Assembly: GCF_030269485.1 (NCBI RefSeq)
Contig: NZ_BSTL01000026.1
Span: 62,001 to 126,000 of the forward strand
DNA: 64,000 nucleotides
Reading direction: 5' to 3'
Source of the DNA: Actinoplanes sp. NBRC 103695
GTDB lineage: Bacteria; Actinomycetota; Actinomycetes; Mycobacteriales; Micromonosporaceae
Both the position numbers and the translations under genes were made by a program. The notes under the pieces are model-generated. The model ran no database searches and was not told where the DNA came from. It worked only from the letters and a program-made list of their open reading frames with translations. Shown piece by piece: positions 7,804 through 17,106 of the stretch (its first letter is position 1; each line of letters starts with the position of its first letter).

Positions 7804-9189
7804 CTACCTTCCGGCCGGAAGTTCCGGTAGCCCCGCGAAAGATGCGTCGAGTGCCGGTTGGGAAAGCTCGTGGTCGACCATCTCGCCTGCCAGGTAACGG
7901 CTGTAGGCCGGTAGGTCCAGGTGACCGTGGCCGCAGAGTGCGGTGAGGATCACCTTCTCCTCACCGGTCTCCTTGCACCTCAGCGCCTCCTCGACGCAGG
8001 CCGCGAGCGCGTGTGTGGGCTCCGGCGCGGGCACGATGCCCTCGGTGCGGGCGAACCGGATGCCCGCCTCGAAGCACTCCTTCTGCGTCTTGGCGACCGC
8101 CTCGATCAGCCCGAGCTCGTAGACGTGCGAGATGAGCGGGCTCATCCCGTGATAGCGCAGGCCACCGGCGTGGATCGGGTCGGGGATGAAGTCGTGGCCC
8201 AGGGTGTGCATCTTCATCAGCGGGGTCATCCCGGCCGTGTCGCCGAAGTCGTAGGCGTACCTGCCCCTGGTCAGCGACGGGCAGGCGGCCGGCTCCACCG
8301 CGCGGATCACCGGGCTCATCCGGCCGGCCAGCTTCTCCCGCAGGAACGGGAAGGCGAGCCCGCCGAAGTTCGAGCCGCCGCCGGTGCAGCCGACGATCAC
8401 GTCCGGGGTGTCGCCGGCCTTCGCGAGCTGCAGCAACGCCTCCTCCCCGATGATCGTCTGGTGCAGCAGCACGTGGTTGAGCACGCTGCCCAGCGCGTAG
8501 TTGGTGTCCGGCTGCTGGGCGGCCACCTCGACGGCCTCGCTGATCGCGATGCCCAGCGACCCGGGCGAGTCCGGGTGCTCTGCGAGGATCCGGCGGCCGG
8601 CCTCGGTCAGATCGGACGGCGACGGGTGGATGGTGCCGCCGAAAGTCTCGATCATCATCCGGCGGTACGGCTTCTGGTCGTACGAGGCACGCACCTGCCA
8701 CACCTCGCACTCCAGGCCGAACTGCGCCGCGGCGAAGGCCAGCGCGGTGCCCCACTGCCCGGCGCCGGTCTCGGTGGTGAGCCGGCGGATGCCCGCGGAG
8801 GCGTTGTAGTAGGCCTGCGGCACGGCCGTGTTCGGCTTGTGCGAGCCGGCCGGCGAGACGCCCTCGTACTTGTAGTAGATCCTCGCCGGGGTGCCGAGCG
8901 CCTTCTCCAGGCGGTGCGCGCGGTAGAGCGGGGACGGCCGCCACAGCCGGTACACGTCGAGGACCTCGGGCGGGATGTCGACGTACCGCTCCCGCGTGAC
9001 CTCCTGCTCGATCAGGGCCATCGGGAACAGCGGCGCCAGGTCGTCCGGCCCGATCGGCTGGAGCGTGCCCGGGTGCAGCACCGGCGGCGGGGGCGACGGC
9101 AGGTCGGCCACCAGGTTGTACCAGCGGCGCGGCATCTCCGACTCGTCGAGCAGGATCTTCGTGGCGGTCATGGTCCGATCATCGGGCAT
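7804..9189 (-). CDS. trpB: TrpB2-type tryptophan synthase beta chain
   Basis: 461 residues from the ATG at 9189, which has AGAAGG six bases upstream; a second ATG at 9171 ([10 protein letters not shown]) lacks a ribosome site. The PLP lysine lies in [11 protein letters not shown], the phosphate-binding glycine loop is [16 protein letters not shown], and the region [19 protein letters not shown] is the beta-subunit dehydration motif. The N-terminal extension ([13 protein letters not shown]...[11 protein letters not shown]) and length are those of TrpB2, which makes L-tryptophan from indole and serine without needing TrpA. No other trp gene lies in the window. It may salvage indole rather than serve the main pathway. 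Confidence 0.9.
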   Translation of the reverse strand: MPDDRTMTATKILLDESEMPRRWYNLVADLPSPPPPVLHPGTLQPIGPDDLAPLFPMALIEQEVTRERYVDIPPEVLDVYRLWRPSPLYRAHRLEKALGTPARIYYKYEGVSPAGSHKPNTAVPQAYYNASAGIRRLTTETGAGQWGTALAFAAAQFGLECEVWQVRASYDQKPYRRMMIETFGGTIHPSPSDLTEAGRRILAEHPDSPGSLGIAISEAVEVAAQQPDTNYALGSVLNHVLLHQTIIGEEALLQLAKAGDTPDVIVGCTGGGSNFGGLAFPFLREKLAGRMSPVIRAVEPAACPSLTRGRYAYDFGDTAGMTPLMKMHTLGHDFIPDPIHAGGLRYHGMSPLISHVYELGLIEAVAKTQKECFEAGIRFARTEGIVPAPEPTHALAACVEEALRCKETGEEKVILTALCGHGHLDLPAYSRYLAGEMVDHELSQPALDASFAGLPELPAGR

Positions 9190-9347
9190 CCGGCACCTTC
9201 TGCTCATATACGACACGCTCTGGCCGATGAGCGGGCACCGCCGCACGCTGGACTCCGGCCTGGTCGCCCGCGCCGACGTGGCGATATGGCGATGTGGCGA
9301 TGTCCGAGTCGAAGAGAAACCGCACTCCGGCCCTCTAAGGTGTCCGC

Positions 9348-11321
9348 GTGGACATCGCGCGCCGCGGCGCCTACCGGCGTACCGCCTTCTTCGTGCTCGC
9401 CCTCGGCGCCCTGCTCGCGGCGGCCCGGCCCGGCATGCCCGGCTGGGTCGCCGTCGCCGTGTTCACCGTCTACATCGCCGTCGCCGCGGTGTGGATCGCC
9501 GGCCAGTACGCGCAGAGCCTCGCCGGCCGGCAGGAGGTGGTGCCCGCCTGGCTGTGGGCGCTGGCGCTGCTGGCCGCCGGCGGGCTGATCACCCTCTACT
9601 TCGTCCGCGGCTGGAGCGGCACGCTGCTCGGCGGCGCGTTCCTCGTCTATCTGCTGTTCGGCAGCGCGGTGGCGGCGTGGCGGCAACGCGAGGGTCTGCC
9701 CCGGCGGCTGGGCCTCGGCCTGGCGGTCATCGCCGTGCTGCTGACCACGGCCGGCGCGGCGCTGCTGTGGCTGACGTCGTGGCGGCTCGCCGCCGGGATC
9801 CTGCTCGGACTCGGCGTGCTGCTGTTCCTGCCGCTCGCCCTGACGATCGGCGCGTCGCAGGCCATGACCGTCCGTCGTGGCCACGGGCTGCTGCTCGGCG
9901 TGACCGGCCTGATCCTGCTCGGCGCCACCGGCTACGTGGCCGTCCGGGTCAGCCACTCCTACCTGGTCCTGTGGGTGCTCGGCGCGATCGTCGTGCTCGT
10001 CGTGGCCGTGGCGTCGGCCACCCAGGCGGACGTCGTGCTGGTGATGTCGCTGATCGCCGCGATGGGTGTGACACCCCGCCCCGCGGGCGAGCCCGACCAC
10101 CTGGCGGTGGAGGGCCGGCAACGGGTGCTGGTCGCGCTGGGTGATTCGTTCATGTCCGGCGAGGGGGCGGCGGTCTACTACGAGGGTACGGACGAAGCCG
10201 ACGCCGAGGACGGCAACCAGTGCCGCCGCTCCCCCACCGCCTGGCCCGTGCTCGCCTCGCGGAGTCCCGCATTCGACGGCCTCGACTTCCTGGCCTGTTC
10301 CGGCGCCCGCACCTGGAACGTCCTGCCGCAGCCGCCCGCTCCGGCGCCCGCCGACGTGACGCTCACCCGCAAGGGCGTGCCCGGCGCCGAGCCGTCCCGC
10401 TCGCCGGCGACCCAGCTGGACGCCTACCGGAAGCAGAGCGGTGTCACGCCCGCGATGGTGGTGCTGAGCGTCGGCGGCAACGACGCCGGCTTCGCCACGA
10501 TCGGCCAGATGTGCCTGGCGCCGGGGTACTGCAACGAGAAGGCCGACCTGTGGACGTCGTCGCTGCCCCAGGTCGAACGCAACCTCCGCGCCACCTACGT
10601 GGCCGTCGACGACACCTTCCCCGGCGTACCCGTCGCGGTCGTGCCCTATCCCGATCCGATCCAGCTGACCGAGGGCTGTAATCAGCTCGCCCTGTCCCGC
10701 CGCGAGAAGGAGTTCCTCCACGACTACGTCAACCAGCTCAACGGCGTGATCACGCGTACGGCGTCCGAGTTCGGCTTCCACGTCGTCGACGACATGCGGC
10801 GGTCGCTGGCCTCCGAACACCTCCAGCTCTGCGACCCCGCGAACGACGGCCGCCCCGGCTTGAACTTCGTGGAGCTGCGTTCCGTGCGGGGCGGCGCCGA
10901 GGACCGCTTCAATCCCGCGAACTGGTCACACAGCAGCCTGCACCCCAACGAACGCGGCCACGCGGCGATGTCCCGTACCTTCCAGACGTGGCTGGCCCGC
11001 CAGCCGTCGCCGGTGCCGCCCCGCCTGCCGGTGAGCGCCGGCTCCCGCGACCGCCAGGAGACCGCTCTGACCACGCAGGCCGCGATGACCTCCGGCCAGG
11101 CGCTGTCCGAGGCCCGGGCCGAGGCCCCGCTGTGCCAGCTCGCCGGCGTCGACGACCGGGGAACCTGCCGTCCACAGGGCACCGACTGGACGATGCGGCA
11201 GGTCGGCCGCATGCTCCTGGCCCAGTGGGGACTCCTGGCCGCCTTCGCGACGGTCCTGGGCGCCTGGCTGCTGTCGGTGGCCTTCTTCGCCTGGCGCCGC
11301 CGTTTGGCGGACTACAGCTAG
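9348..11321 (+). CDS. Membrane-anchored SGNH/GDSL hydrolase
   Basis: 657 residues, GTG start with AAGG about eight bases upstream. Roughly the first 240 residues are six to seven transmembrane helices ([34 protein letters not shown]; ... [17 protein letters not shown]). Then comes an SGNH esterase domain: block [19 protein letters not shown] (nucleophile Ser), block [19 protein letters not shown], block [13 protein letters not shown] (catalytic His). One more helix follows near residues 625-648 and ends in RRR. This puts the hydrolase domain on the extracytoplasmic side between membrane segments. Several cysteines (NQCRRS, LACSG, GYCNEK, QLCD) could form disulfides there. Substrate unknown; lipids or acylated cell-wall polymers are possible. 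It stands alone between two short intergenic gaps. Confidence 0.8.
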   Translation: MDIARRGAYRRTAFFVLALGALLAAARPGMPGWVAVAVFTVYIAVAAVWIAGQYAQSLAGRQEVVPAWLWALALLAAGGLITLYFVRGWSGTLLGGAFLVYLLFGSAVAAWRQREGLPRRLGLGLAVIAVLLTTAGAALLWLTSWRLAAGILLGLGVLLFLPLALTIGASQAMTVRRGHGLLLGVTGLILLGATGYVAVRVSHSYLVLWVLGAIVVLVVAVASATQADVVLVMSLIAAMGVTPRPAGEPDHLAVEGRQRVLVALGDSFMSGEGAAVYYEGTDEADAEDGNQCRRSPTAWPVLASRSPAFDGLDFLACSGARTWNVLPQPPAPAPADVTLTRKGVPGAEPSRSPATQLDAYRKQSGVTPAMVVLSVGGNDAGFATIGQMCLAPGYCNEKADLWTSSLPQVERNLRATYVAVDDTFPGVPVAVVPYPDPIQLTEGCNQLALSRREKEFLHDYVNQLNGVITRTASEFGFHVVDDMRRSLASEHLQLCDPANDGRPGLNFVELRSVRGGAEDRFNPANWSHSSLHPNERGHAAMSRTFQTWLARQPSPVPPRLPVSAGSRDRQETALTTQAAMTSGQALSEARAEAPLCQLAGVDDRGTCRPQGTDWTMRQVGRMLLAQWGLLAAFATVLGAWLLSVAFFAWRRRLADYS

Positions 11322-11376
11322 GCGACCTGTTCCAAGACGTCCGTCACGGCGCCGGTCACCTGCGGCGGTCCGGTCG

Positions 11377-11712
11377 TCAGCCCAGCCGCGCGTCGGTCTG
11401 CAGGTAGAAGGTCACCTCCGGATGCTGTGCGAGGTAGTAGAAGAACCACGAGATGACGATGGCAGTGGGTTCGATCGCGGTGATCAGGATCGTGGCGACC
11501 TCATCGGCGAGCTGCTGGTCGCTGTACCCCGGGCCGAGGGTGGACAGGAGGTCGTGACCGTCGCCGCCGCGGTGATGATGAGCGCTCACCACGCCGTCGA
11601 CGATGGACCGCAGGCGTTTCCGGACGTCGGTGTAGCGGCGGTTGTCCGCCGTGGGCAAGCGCTCCAGCAGGTCCGACGGCGACAACGTCCGCATGGCGAA
11701 GACCTTGAACAC
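11377..11712 (-). pseudogene. Cytochrome P450 remnant
   Basis: 111 residues that match only the middle of a P450: the H/I-helix region ...DLLSTLG...YSDQQLADEVATIL followed by ITAIEPTAIVISWFFYYLAQHPEV, where the oxygen-activation motif (usually AGxET) reads AIEPT. A P450 of ~400 residues should have ~200 residues before this and the ExxR and heme-cysteine motifs after it. Instead the frame stops 15 residues after HPEV. The upstream frame continues only briefly (FTLSATRIGETSPF) with no obvious P450 N-terminus. I read this as a deletion remnant. Confidence 0.7.
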
Positions 11713-11884
11713 GAACGGGGAGGTCTCACCGATCCGGGTCGCCGAGAGTGTGAAAGGGCAAATCCCGGTTCCCGCGGCGGTCAGCGCGCTCCCGCATTCG
11801 TGCCACCTCCGCCGGCCGTCGATCCATCCCGGGCGCGTTCTCGCGATGGTTGCCTGGTCCGTACAAGATCAGGAGGCAAAGACG

Positions 11885-12520
11885 ATGATCGACCGTCGCA
11901 TCCGGCTCGTGGTGATCGGCGCTCTCGGTGTGGGCCTCGCCCTGTCGCAGCAGGCCTGCGCCGGTTCACTACCCACCGAGGTGGCCGCCCCGGGACCGTC
12001 CGGCGTCGCGTCCTCGTCCATCCCCACCGAGCCCCCACTTGACGAAGACGCGGGGTCGGGCGGCTCTTCCGAGGACGGCGCCTGCCGCAACGACGACCTG
12101 GAGGTCACCGTGACGCTCCAGCCGTCCCGCGACGACGACGCCCACCGCGGCCTGGTCGCCGTGACCAACAAGGGCGATGAGCCGTGCCGCCTCGAGGGCC
12201 GCGCGTCGATCTCGCTGACCAACGCGGCCGGCGAGGCGGTGGACGTGCCCACGAAGGAGGTCCACGAGCCCGGCGCGGCCGTCCCGATCACGCTGAAGCC
12301 GGGGACGAGCGCCTTCCAGGGCATCAAGTGGACGTCGTGCGACAAGGGTTCGGCGACCTGCCCGGCCGGTAACGGGCTGCGCTTCAGCGTGCAGAGCTCG
12401 ACCGACGGCCCGGCGGCGGAGCTCGACGGCTTCCCCGCGCCGGAGAAGAGCAACCTCACCATGAAGTCGCTGCGGGTCGGCACGCTCCAGCCGATCGCTC
12501 AGGGCGTCGTCGCCTGGTAG
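11885..12520 (+). CDS. Putative DUF4232-type secreted lipoprotein
   Basis: 211 residues, ATG start with GGAGG nine bases upstream. Signal peptide MIDRRIRLVVIGALGVGLAL ends in the lipobox-like LSQQAC (Cys25), so the mature protein is probably a lipoprotein. A Ser/Pro/Glu-rich linker follows to about residue 65, then a ~140-residue beta-sandwich with two cysteine pairs (DGACRND / EPCRLEG; TSCDKGSATCPAG) in the pattern of DUF4232 proteins of actinomycetes, whose function is unknown. The 3' end overlaps the convergent TetR gene by 22 bases. Confidence 0.75.
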   Translation: MIDRRIRLVVIGALGVGLALSQQACAGSLPTEVAAPGPSGVASSSIPTEPPLDEDAGSGGSSEDGACRNDDLEVTVTLQPSRDDDAHRGLVAVTNKGDEPCRLEGRASISLTNAAGEAVDVPTKEVHEPGAAVPITLKPGTSAFQGIKWTSCDKGSATCPAGNGLRFSVQSSTDGPAAELDGFPAPEKSNLTMKSLRVGTLQPIAQGVVAW

Positions 12521-13083
12521 GCGGCGGGCATCATCGCGGCGAGGCGGGACATCGCCGCTTCGGTGATGGTGGCGAGGCCGGCGTCGTCGCCGGCCTCCAG
12601 CCACTCCCGGTACGCCGTTCGGAACACCTGGATCCCCACCTGGGCCGCGAGTTCCGCGACGGCCGGGTCGGCGCCACGCCGGTGGAGCGCGTCGGCGAAC
12701 CCGTCCGCCATCCGCTGCTGCTTGATCAGTTCACGCTCCAGCAGGGCCGGGTTCGAGGCGATCAGCGCGTCCCGACGGCGCTGGACGTCTCGTGAGCCCA
12801 GACCCTCCCAGTCGAACCCCGCCAAGGTCCGGGTAACCGCTCGGAGCGGCTCCGCGACGTCGGCCGTTTCGGCGACCTGCCGGACGAGCGCCGCGTACAG
12901 CAGTTCCGCGTCGGCGAACAGGATCTCCTGCTTGTCCGGGAAGTAGCGGAAGAAGGTCCGGGTGGTGACCCGGGCACGGTCCGCGATCTGCACGGCGCTG
13001 GTGTCCTCGAACCCCTGCTCGTCGAACAACTCCATGGCGGCCTGTTTCAGCCGGTCTTCGCTGCCGTGTTCCCACCGAGGCAT
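12499..13083 (-). CDS. TetR-family transcriptional regulator
   Basis: 194 residues. The N-terminal helix-turn-helix is typical: EDRLKQAAMELFDEQGFEDT, then SAVQIADRARVTTRTFFRYFPDKQEILFAD. The remaining ~140 residues form the helical ligand-binding and dimer domain and do not name a ligand. The gene is divergent from the SnoaL-like/dehydrogenase operon, and the 93-bp gap holds two palindromes centred 30 bp apart, so it very likely represses itself and that operon. The same double palindrome occurs before a cupin gene at 50.3 kb. Ligand unknown; the target genes suggest a reactive organic compound. Confidence 0.9.
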   Translation of the reverse strand: MPRWEHGSEDRLKQAAMELFDEQGFEDTSAVQIADRARVTTRTFFRYFPDKQEILFADAELLYAALVRQVAETADVAEPLRAVTRTLAGFDWEGLGSRDVQRRRDALIASNPALLERELIKQQRMADGFADALHRRGADPAVAELAAQVGIQVFRTAYREWLEAGDDAGLATITEAAMSRLAAMMPAAYQATTP

Positions 13084-13103
13084 GTGACCAGCGTATCAGC
13101 GAT

Positions 13104-13152
13104 GATGTCGCGCCGCGACATCGGTGCTATGGTGATGTCACGACGCGACATC
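13104..13152. promoter_or_regulatory. Double-palindrome TetR operator, site 1
   Basis: First palindrome GATGTCGCGCCGCGACATC (13104-13122) is perfect; the second GATGTCACGACGCGACATC (13134-13152) has one mismatch between arms. Their centres lie 30 bp apart, about three helical turns, with a possible -10 TATGGT (13128-13133) between them. It fills the gap between the TetR gene and the divergent SnoaL-like gene. Nearly the same 49-bp block is at 50261-50309. Confidence 0.8.
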
Positions 13153-13176
13153 ACCATCTCGGACAGGGGAAAGCCA

Positions 13177-13602
13177 ATGGAACTCTTGACTGCTGAGGAC
13201 CGCTACGCGATCAGCGAGACGTTGTCCTTGCTCGGACACCTCGTCGATGCCGGCGAGCTGGACCGGCTCGGGGAGGTGTTCACGGCGGACGCCGTCTACG
13301 ACCTCACCGATGCCGGGGTGGGCGCGATCGAGGGGCTCGACGCGATCCGCCAGGGCGCCCTGCGCCTCGGCGCACGCAATCCGGTCGCCCATCACGTGAC
13401 CAACGTCGTGGTCACCGGCGAGGACGACGACGGTGTGTCCGTCCGGTCGAAGGGCCTGATCCTGATGGCGGACGGCACGATCCAGAGCCTGACGCTGTAC
13501 GACACCGTGCGCCGCCACGACGGCGGCTGGCAGATCAGCCGGCACACCGTCAAGGGACAGCGCACCCCGATGAACGGAAACTTCTCCGGAGCCGCGCTGT
13601 GA
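13177..13602 (+). CDS. SnoaL/NTF2-like protein
   Basis: 141 residues from the ATG at 13177, with GGGGAAAG before it. An upstream in-frame ATG would place the operator palindromes inside the protein and is rejected. The sequence (ELLTAEDRYAISETLSLLGH, ELDRLGEVFTADAVYDLT, GLDAIRQGALRLG, HHVTNVVV, GLILMADGTIQSLTLYDTV, DGGWQISRHTVK) is a standard SnoaL-like cone fold, seen in small-molecule isomerases, hydratases and dehydratases. The catalytic residue cannot be named safely. Its stop overlaps the GTG of the dehydrogenase gene, so they are co-translated under the TetR operator. Confidence 0.8.
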   Translation: MELLTAEDRYAISETLSLLGHLVDAGELDRLGEVFTADAVYDLTDAGVGAIEGLDAIRQGALRLGARNPVAHHVTNVVVTGEDDDGVSVRSKGLILMADGTIQSLTLYDTVRRHDGGWQISRHTVKGQRTPMNGNFSGAAL

Positions 13603-14531
13603 GACGCGTCCAATATCACCGGTACGGCGGCCCCGAGGTCATGCGCCTGGAGAGTGTCGAGCCGCCACTGCCGGGCAGCGGCGAGGTTCTGGTCCGGGTG
13701 GTGGCGGCGGCCGCCAACGCGATGGACTGGAAGATCCGCAACGGCGAGATGCGCCTGCTGACCGGTCGCGGCTTCCCGCGGGGGATGGGCAACGACTTCG
13801 CGGGCGTCGTCGAGGCGGCCGGTGAAGGCGTAACCCGGCTGAGAGCCGGCGACGCGGTGCTCGGCGGAACGAGCATCAAGGGAGCGGGAGCGTTCGCCGA
13901 CCTGGTCATCGCCGAGGAGAAGGCCGTCGTCCGGAAGCCCGCGGACCTCTCCTACGAGCAGGCCGCCACGATCCCCGTCGTCGGGATCACCGCACTCCAG
14001 GCCCTGCGCGGCAAGGAGAAGCTGGGGCCGGGACACTCCGTCTTCATCAACGGCTGTCTCGGCGGAGTCGGCCGGGCCGCCGCCCAGATCGCCCTGACGT
14101 GCGGCGCCTCGGTCGCCGGGAGCTGCCGTACACCCGCCGCCGACGAGGCACGCGGGCTCGGCATCGCCCCGCTCGTCGGATTCGGGTTCGATCCGGCCGA
14201 GCTGGAGGGCCGGTTCGACATCGTCCTCGACACCGCCGGCACGCTGCCGAACAAGGCGGCGCGGGCTCTGCTGAAACCCGGCGGCCGCATCGTCGACATC
14301 GTCCCCGCTCCCCTGAAGCTGGCGAGGAGCGCCCTGCCGGGGCCCTATCAGGTTCTGTTCGGCCGGACCAGCACGACTGATCTCGACGAGGTGACGCGCA
14401 TCGCCGCCCGGGGAGAGTTGCGGATCCCGATCGCGCATACCGTGCCGCTCACCGATGCCATCCCGGCACTCACCGACCTCGAACATCGCCCCGGCCGCCG
14501 GGGCGGCAAGCTCCTCATCACCACGCGATGA
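13599..14531 (+). CDS. Zinc-independent quinone-oxidoreductase-like medium-chain dehydrogenase
   Basis: 310 residues, GTG start overlapping the previous stop. The MDR pattern is clear: RVQYHRYGGPEVMRLESVEPP, GSGEVLVRVVAAAANAMDWK, GNDFAGVVEAAGEGVTRLRAGD, and the NADPH-binding loop INGCLGGVGRAAAQIAL. The Cys and His zinc ligands of true alcohol dehydrogenases are absent, which places it with NADPH:quinone reductases and enone reductases. These reduce quinones or alpha,beta-unsaturated carbonyls in the cytoplasm. Paired with a SnoaL-like protein and under a TetR repressor, a detoxification role for a reactive carbonyl is plausible but inferred. Confidence 0.88.
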   Translation: MRRVQYHRYGGPEVMRLESVEPPLPGSGEVLVRVVAAAANAMDWKIRNGEMRLLTGRGFPRGMGNDFAGVVEAAGEGVTRLRAGDAVLGGTSIKGAGAFADLVIAEEKAVVRKPADLSYEQAATIPVVGITALQALRGKEKLGPGHSVFINGCLGGVGRAAAQIALTCGASVAGSCRTPAADEARGLGIAPLVGFGFDPAELEGRFDIVLDTAGTLPNKAARALLKPGGRIVDIVPAPLKLARSALPGPYQVLFGRTSTTDLDEVTRIAARGELRIPIAHTVPLTDAIPALTDLEHRPGRRGGKLLITTR

Positions 14532-14622
14532 CCGATCGCCGGATGGCGAACAAATCTGTTCGTGTCCGGCCTCACGACATTTCGCATTGCCCGGCGCCGA
14601 TGACATTTCTAGGGTTTCGCCC

Positions 14623-15318
14623 ATGACATTCGTATTGGTTCCCGGAGCTTGGCACGGCGCCTGGGTGTGGCACGGGGTGGCGCGGCGGCTCGTCGAGGCC
14701 GGGCTGCCGGCGTTGCCGCTGACCATGCCGGGCCTGGCCTTCGGCGACGATCCGCGCGGCGTACGCCTGACGGACGCGGTCGATCACCTCGTCGCCGAGA
14801 TCGAACGGCATGACCTGCGGGATGTCGTGCTGGTCGGGCACAGCTGGGGCGGCGGGCCGATCACGGCCGCCGCCCATCGCATTCCGGAACGCGTGGCGAA
14901 GGTCGTCTACTACAGCGCCTGGGTGCCGTTGCGCGGTGTTTCGATGAATGACGAACTCTCACCGGAGAATGCGGCCTACGTGCGCTCATTGGTCGATCAG
15001 GGCGGCACCGTTCCGCTGTATTTCGAGGCCGTTCAGCAATTGCTGATGCAGGACGAGCCGGAGGCCCTCCAGCGCGTCGCCTTCGACCTGATGACACCGC
15101 AGCCGGGCGCCTACATGCTGGAGGCGTTCGACGTCGGCCCGGTGACCGCGCTGGGCATCCCCGCCGCGTTCGTCCTGGCCGAGCGGGACAGGGCGCTCGC
15201 CCGCCCGGGCGAGGAGTTCGCCGCGCGGGTGGACACCAAGCCGATCATGGTGCCGGGCACGCACGAGTCACTGCTGACGCACCCCGCCGAGCTGGCCGAG
15301 GCGCTACTCGGCGCCTGA
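14623..15318 (+). CDS. Alpha/beta hydrolase
   Basis: 231 residues from the ATG at 14623 (MTFVLVPGAWHGAWVWHGV). The oxyanion motif is PGAWHGAW, the nucleophile elbow VLVGHSWGGGP (Ser), and near the C-terminus come the acid (VLAERDRAL) and the catalytic histidine (VPGTHESLLTHP). The AWHGAWxW opening is typical of the small esterase/salicylate-esterase-like subgroup. Substrate unknown. It lies 91 bases after the dehydrogenase gene and may share its transcript. Its end overlaps the convergent HxlR gene by 15 bases. Confidence 0.88.
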   Translation: MTFVLVPGAWHGAWVWHGVARRLVEAGLPALPLTMPGLAFGDDPRGVRLTDAVDHLVAEIERHDLRDVVLVGHSWGGGPITAAAHRIPERVAKVVYYSAWVPLRGVSMNDELSPENAAYVRSLVDQGGTVPLYFEAVQQLLMQDEPEALQRVAFDLMTPQPGAYMLEAFDVGPVTALGIPAAFVLAERDRALARPGEEFAARVDTKPIMVPGTHESLLTHPAELAEALLGA

Positions 15319-15648
15319 GTCGAAGGCCACCCGGCTGCCCACGATGTGTTCCTGGTGCGCGTCCGCCCACTCGACCAGCGGCGCCACCAGGGCATGCAGC
15401 GACCGCCCTGCGTCGGTCAGCCGGTAGACCTGGGCATCACGTAGGACGAGGCCGTCCCGGATGAGCTCGCGCAGGGTCAGCGACAGCATCCGCTCCGAGA
15501 TCCGGCTCCCCTGATGCAGTTCCGAATACCGCTGCGGACCCTTGGCCAGCACGGTCAGCAGCAGTCCGGTCCACTTGTTCCCGACGTGCCCGAGCACGTC
15601 CCGGCGCAGCGCGCATGTCTGCTCGACGGAAGCGATCATGCCGCCCAT
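15304..15648 (-). CDS. HxlR-family winged-helix regulator
   Basis: 114 residues. It shows the HxlR pattern: CALRRDVLGHVGNKWTGLLL, then GPQRYSELHQ...ISERMLSLTLRELIRDGLV and YRLTDAGRSLHALVAPLVEWA. The N-terminal Cys just before the first helix is the position used by aldehyde- and redox-sensing members of the family. It is convergent with the alpha/beta hydrolase gene, so it does not share a promoter with it; such regulators often act on a nearby redox gene. No operator was recognised. Confidence 0.9.
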   Translation of the reverse strand: MGGMIASVEQTCALRRDVLGHVGNKWTGLLLTVLAKGPQRYSELHQGSRISERMLSLTLRELIRDGLVLRDAQVYRLTDAGRSLHALVAPLVEWADAHQEHIVGSRVAFDSGAE

Positions 15649-15690
15649 TACACCGCAGCCGGGCCACCGCCCCGGTGAGGGGGCGGCGGT

Positions 15691-17106
15691 TCAGACGGCG
15701 GTGAACCCGATGCCCAGGAGGCTGGCCGCGGCCTTGTAGTCGGCCGCCCGGTGACCCAGCGACAACGACCAGTGATGGCCGACCCCGGAGGCGCTCCAGT
15801 CGTCGACCCATTCGCCGGGGTCGCGGCCGAACGACACCCGGCTGGTGGTGTTGCCGATGGCCAGCAGCGGGCCGGGGACGACCGTGCCCTCGGAGGCGAT
15901 GAAGCTGAGGCTGCCGTCGCGGTCCTGGCCGAGGCCGAGCAGGGTCACCGGCCCCTCGCGTACGTCGAACTCGACGCTCACGCCCCACCCGCGCTTGCCG
16001 TGGTAGACGCCGAGCCCGCGCAGCAGCGGGTCGCGGGCCGACACCGCCAGGTGGGCGGGCCCGTCGTGGCCCATCTCGACCACGTCGTCGGAGAAGTTCA
16101 GCGCCTGGATCTCGCAGAACGACCCGCCCGCCCCGATCACCTGGGTGGCGAGCTGAGCGACCGTGGTGCGCAGCTCGTACTCGCCGGTGGTGGGGATGCC
16201 GCGGGCGGTGAGCAGGGACGCGCCGAGGATCATGCCGGCGCCGAGCCGTTCGTGCTGCTCCCCGGCGAGGCCGCGGTGGTAGTAGGCGATCGAGTCGAGC
16301 GCGAAGTCGTCGACCAGCCGGTCCAGCCCGACCGACACCTGCGCGCCCCACGCGAAGTCGTCCTCCTGGACCGTGTCGTCCAGGGTGAAGATCGACCGGG
16401 CGAGCTCCATCCGCTCCTTGACGGCGGACGGTGAGACCGCGAGCACCCGTTCGCGCAGGTCGTCGAACTCCAGCACCTCGACGTGCGAGCCGAACGTGGC
16501 GGGCAGCAGGGTCAGGTCGGTGGAGACGTCGAGCATCCCGGGGTAGAGGTGGCCCATCAGGCCGTGCCGGGCGTGCCGCAGCGCCGCCCGCACGTGCGCG
16601 GCGCGGATCCACGTGCCGATGCGCTCCCACGCCGATTCCTGGCGCAGCCAGCCGGAGACCGAACGGAACGGGATGCCGGCGCGGCGGAACGTGTTGCCCA
16701 CCTCGGGAACGGGACACTGCCCGCAGTAGGCGAGCCAGGCGCCGGTGTCGAAGGACGCGTGGTCCATCTTCTCGGTCGGCTGCAGGTCGATGACGAGGAC
16801 GGGCGTGTTCGACCGCTGTGCGATCGGCAGGACCATCGAGGCGGTCAGGTACGTGCTCAGGAACAGCACGATCAGGTCGCAGTCGGCCTGCCGGAGTTTC
16901 TCGGCGGCGATCGCGCCCTCCTGGGCGTCGGAGATGAAGCCGGCGTCGGTCACCTCGGCGTCCATCTCGGCGAACCGCGAGGACACGTACCGGGCGGACT
17001 CCTGGAGCTGGGGCAGCAGGGCCGGGAACTGCGGCCAGTAGGTGCCGAGCCCGCCGGCGACGAGGCCGATCCGGGTCTTCCGGCGCTTCTTCGACGTCAG
17101 CTCCAC
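15691..17106 (-). CDS. L-arabinose/L-fucose-isomerase-like protein
   Basis: 471 residues, GTG start with GGAGGA three bases upstream, overlapping the end of lutC by ten bases. The fold is that of AraA-type isomerases: N-terminal IGLVAGGLGTYWPQFPALLP, middle LFLSTYLTASMVLPIAQR, and a C-terminal half with the expected metal ligands: Glu in TTGEYELRTT, Glu in GGSFCEIQALN, His in VEMGHDGPAH and His in GVGHHWSLSLGH. These enzymes interconvert aldose and ketose with Mn. It is the last gene of the rhamnose/lactate operon, although a distinct L-rhamnose isomerase is encoded in the rightward operon. It may therefore act on another sugar, such as L-fucose, L-arabinose or L-lyxose. The sequence does not settle which. 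Confidence 0.75.
   Translation of the reverse strand: MELTSKKRRKTRIGLVAGGLGTYWPQFPALLPQLQESARYVSSRFAEMDAEVTDAGFISDAQEGAIAAEKLRQADCDLIVLFLSTYLTASMVLPIAQRSNTPVLVIDLQPTEKMDHASFDTGAWLAYCGQCPVPEVGNTFRRAGIPFRSVSGWLRQESAWERIGTWIRAAHVRAALRHARHGLMGHLYPGMLDVSTDLTLLPATFGSHVEVLEFDDLRERVLAVSPSAVKERMELARSIFTLDDTVQEDDFAWGAQVSVGLDRLVDDFALDSIAYYHRGLAGEQHERLGAGMILGASLLTARGIPTTGEYELRTTVAQLATQVIGAGGSFCEIQALNFSDDVVEMGHDGPAHLAVSARDPLLRGLGVYHGKRGWGVSVEFDVREGPVTLLGLGQDRDGSLSFIASEGTVVPGPLLAIGNTTSRVSFGRDPGEWVDDWSASGVGHHWSLSLGHRAADYKAAASLLGIGFTAV

Noticed and set aside
9279-9302. Short GGCGATRT direct repeats before the SGNH gene
   Set aside because: Only three imperfect 8-base copies; easily explained by chance in GC-rich DNA.
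13066-13176. Longer N-terminus for the SnoaL-like protein
   Set aside because: It would translate the two operator palindromes (giving repeated MSRRDI). The ATG at 13177 has a ribosome site and matches the family length.
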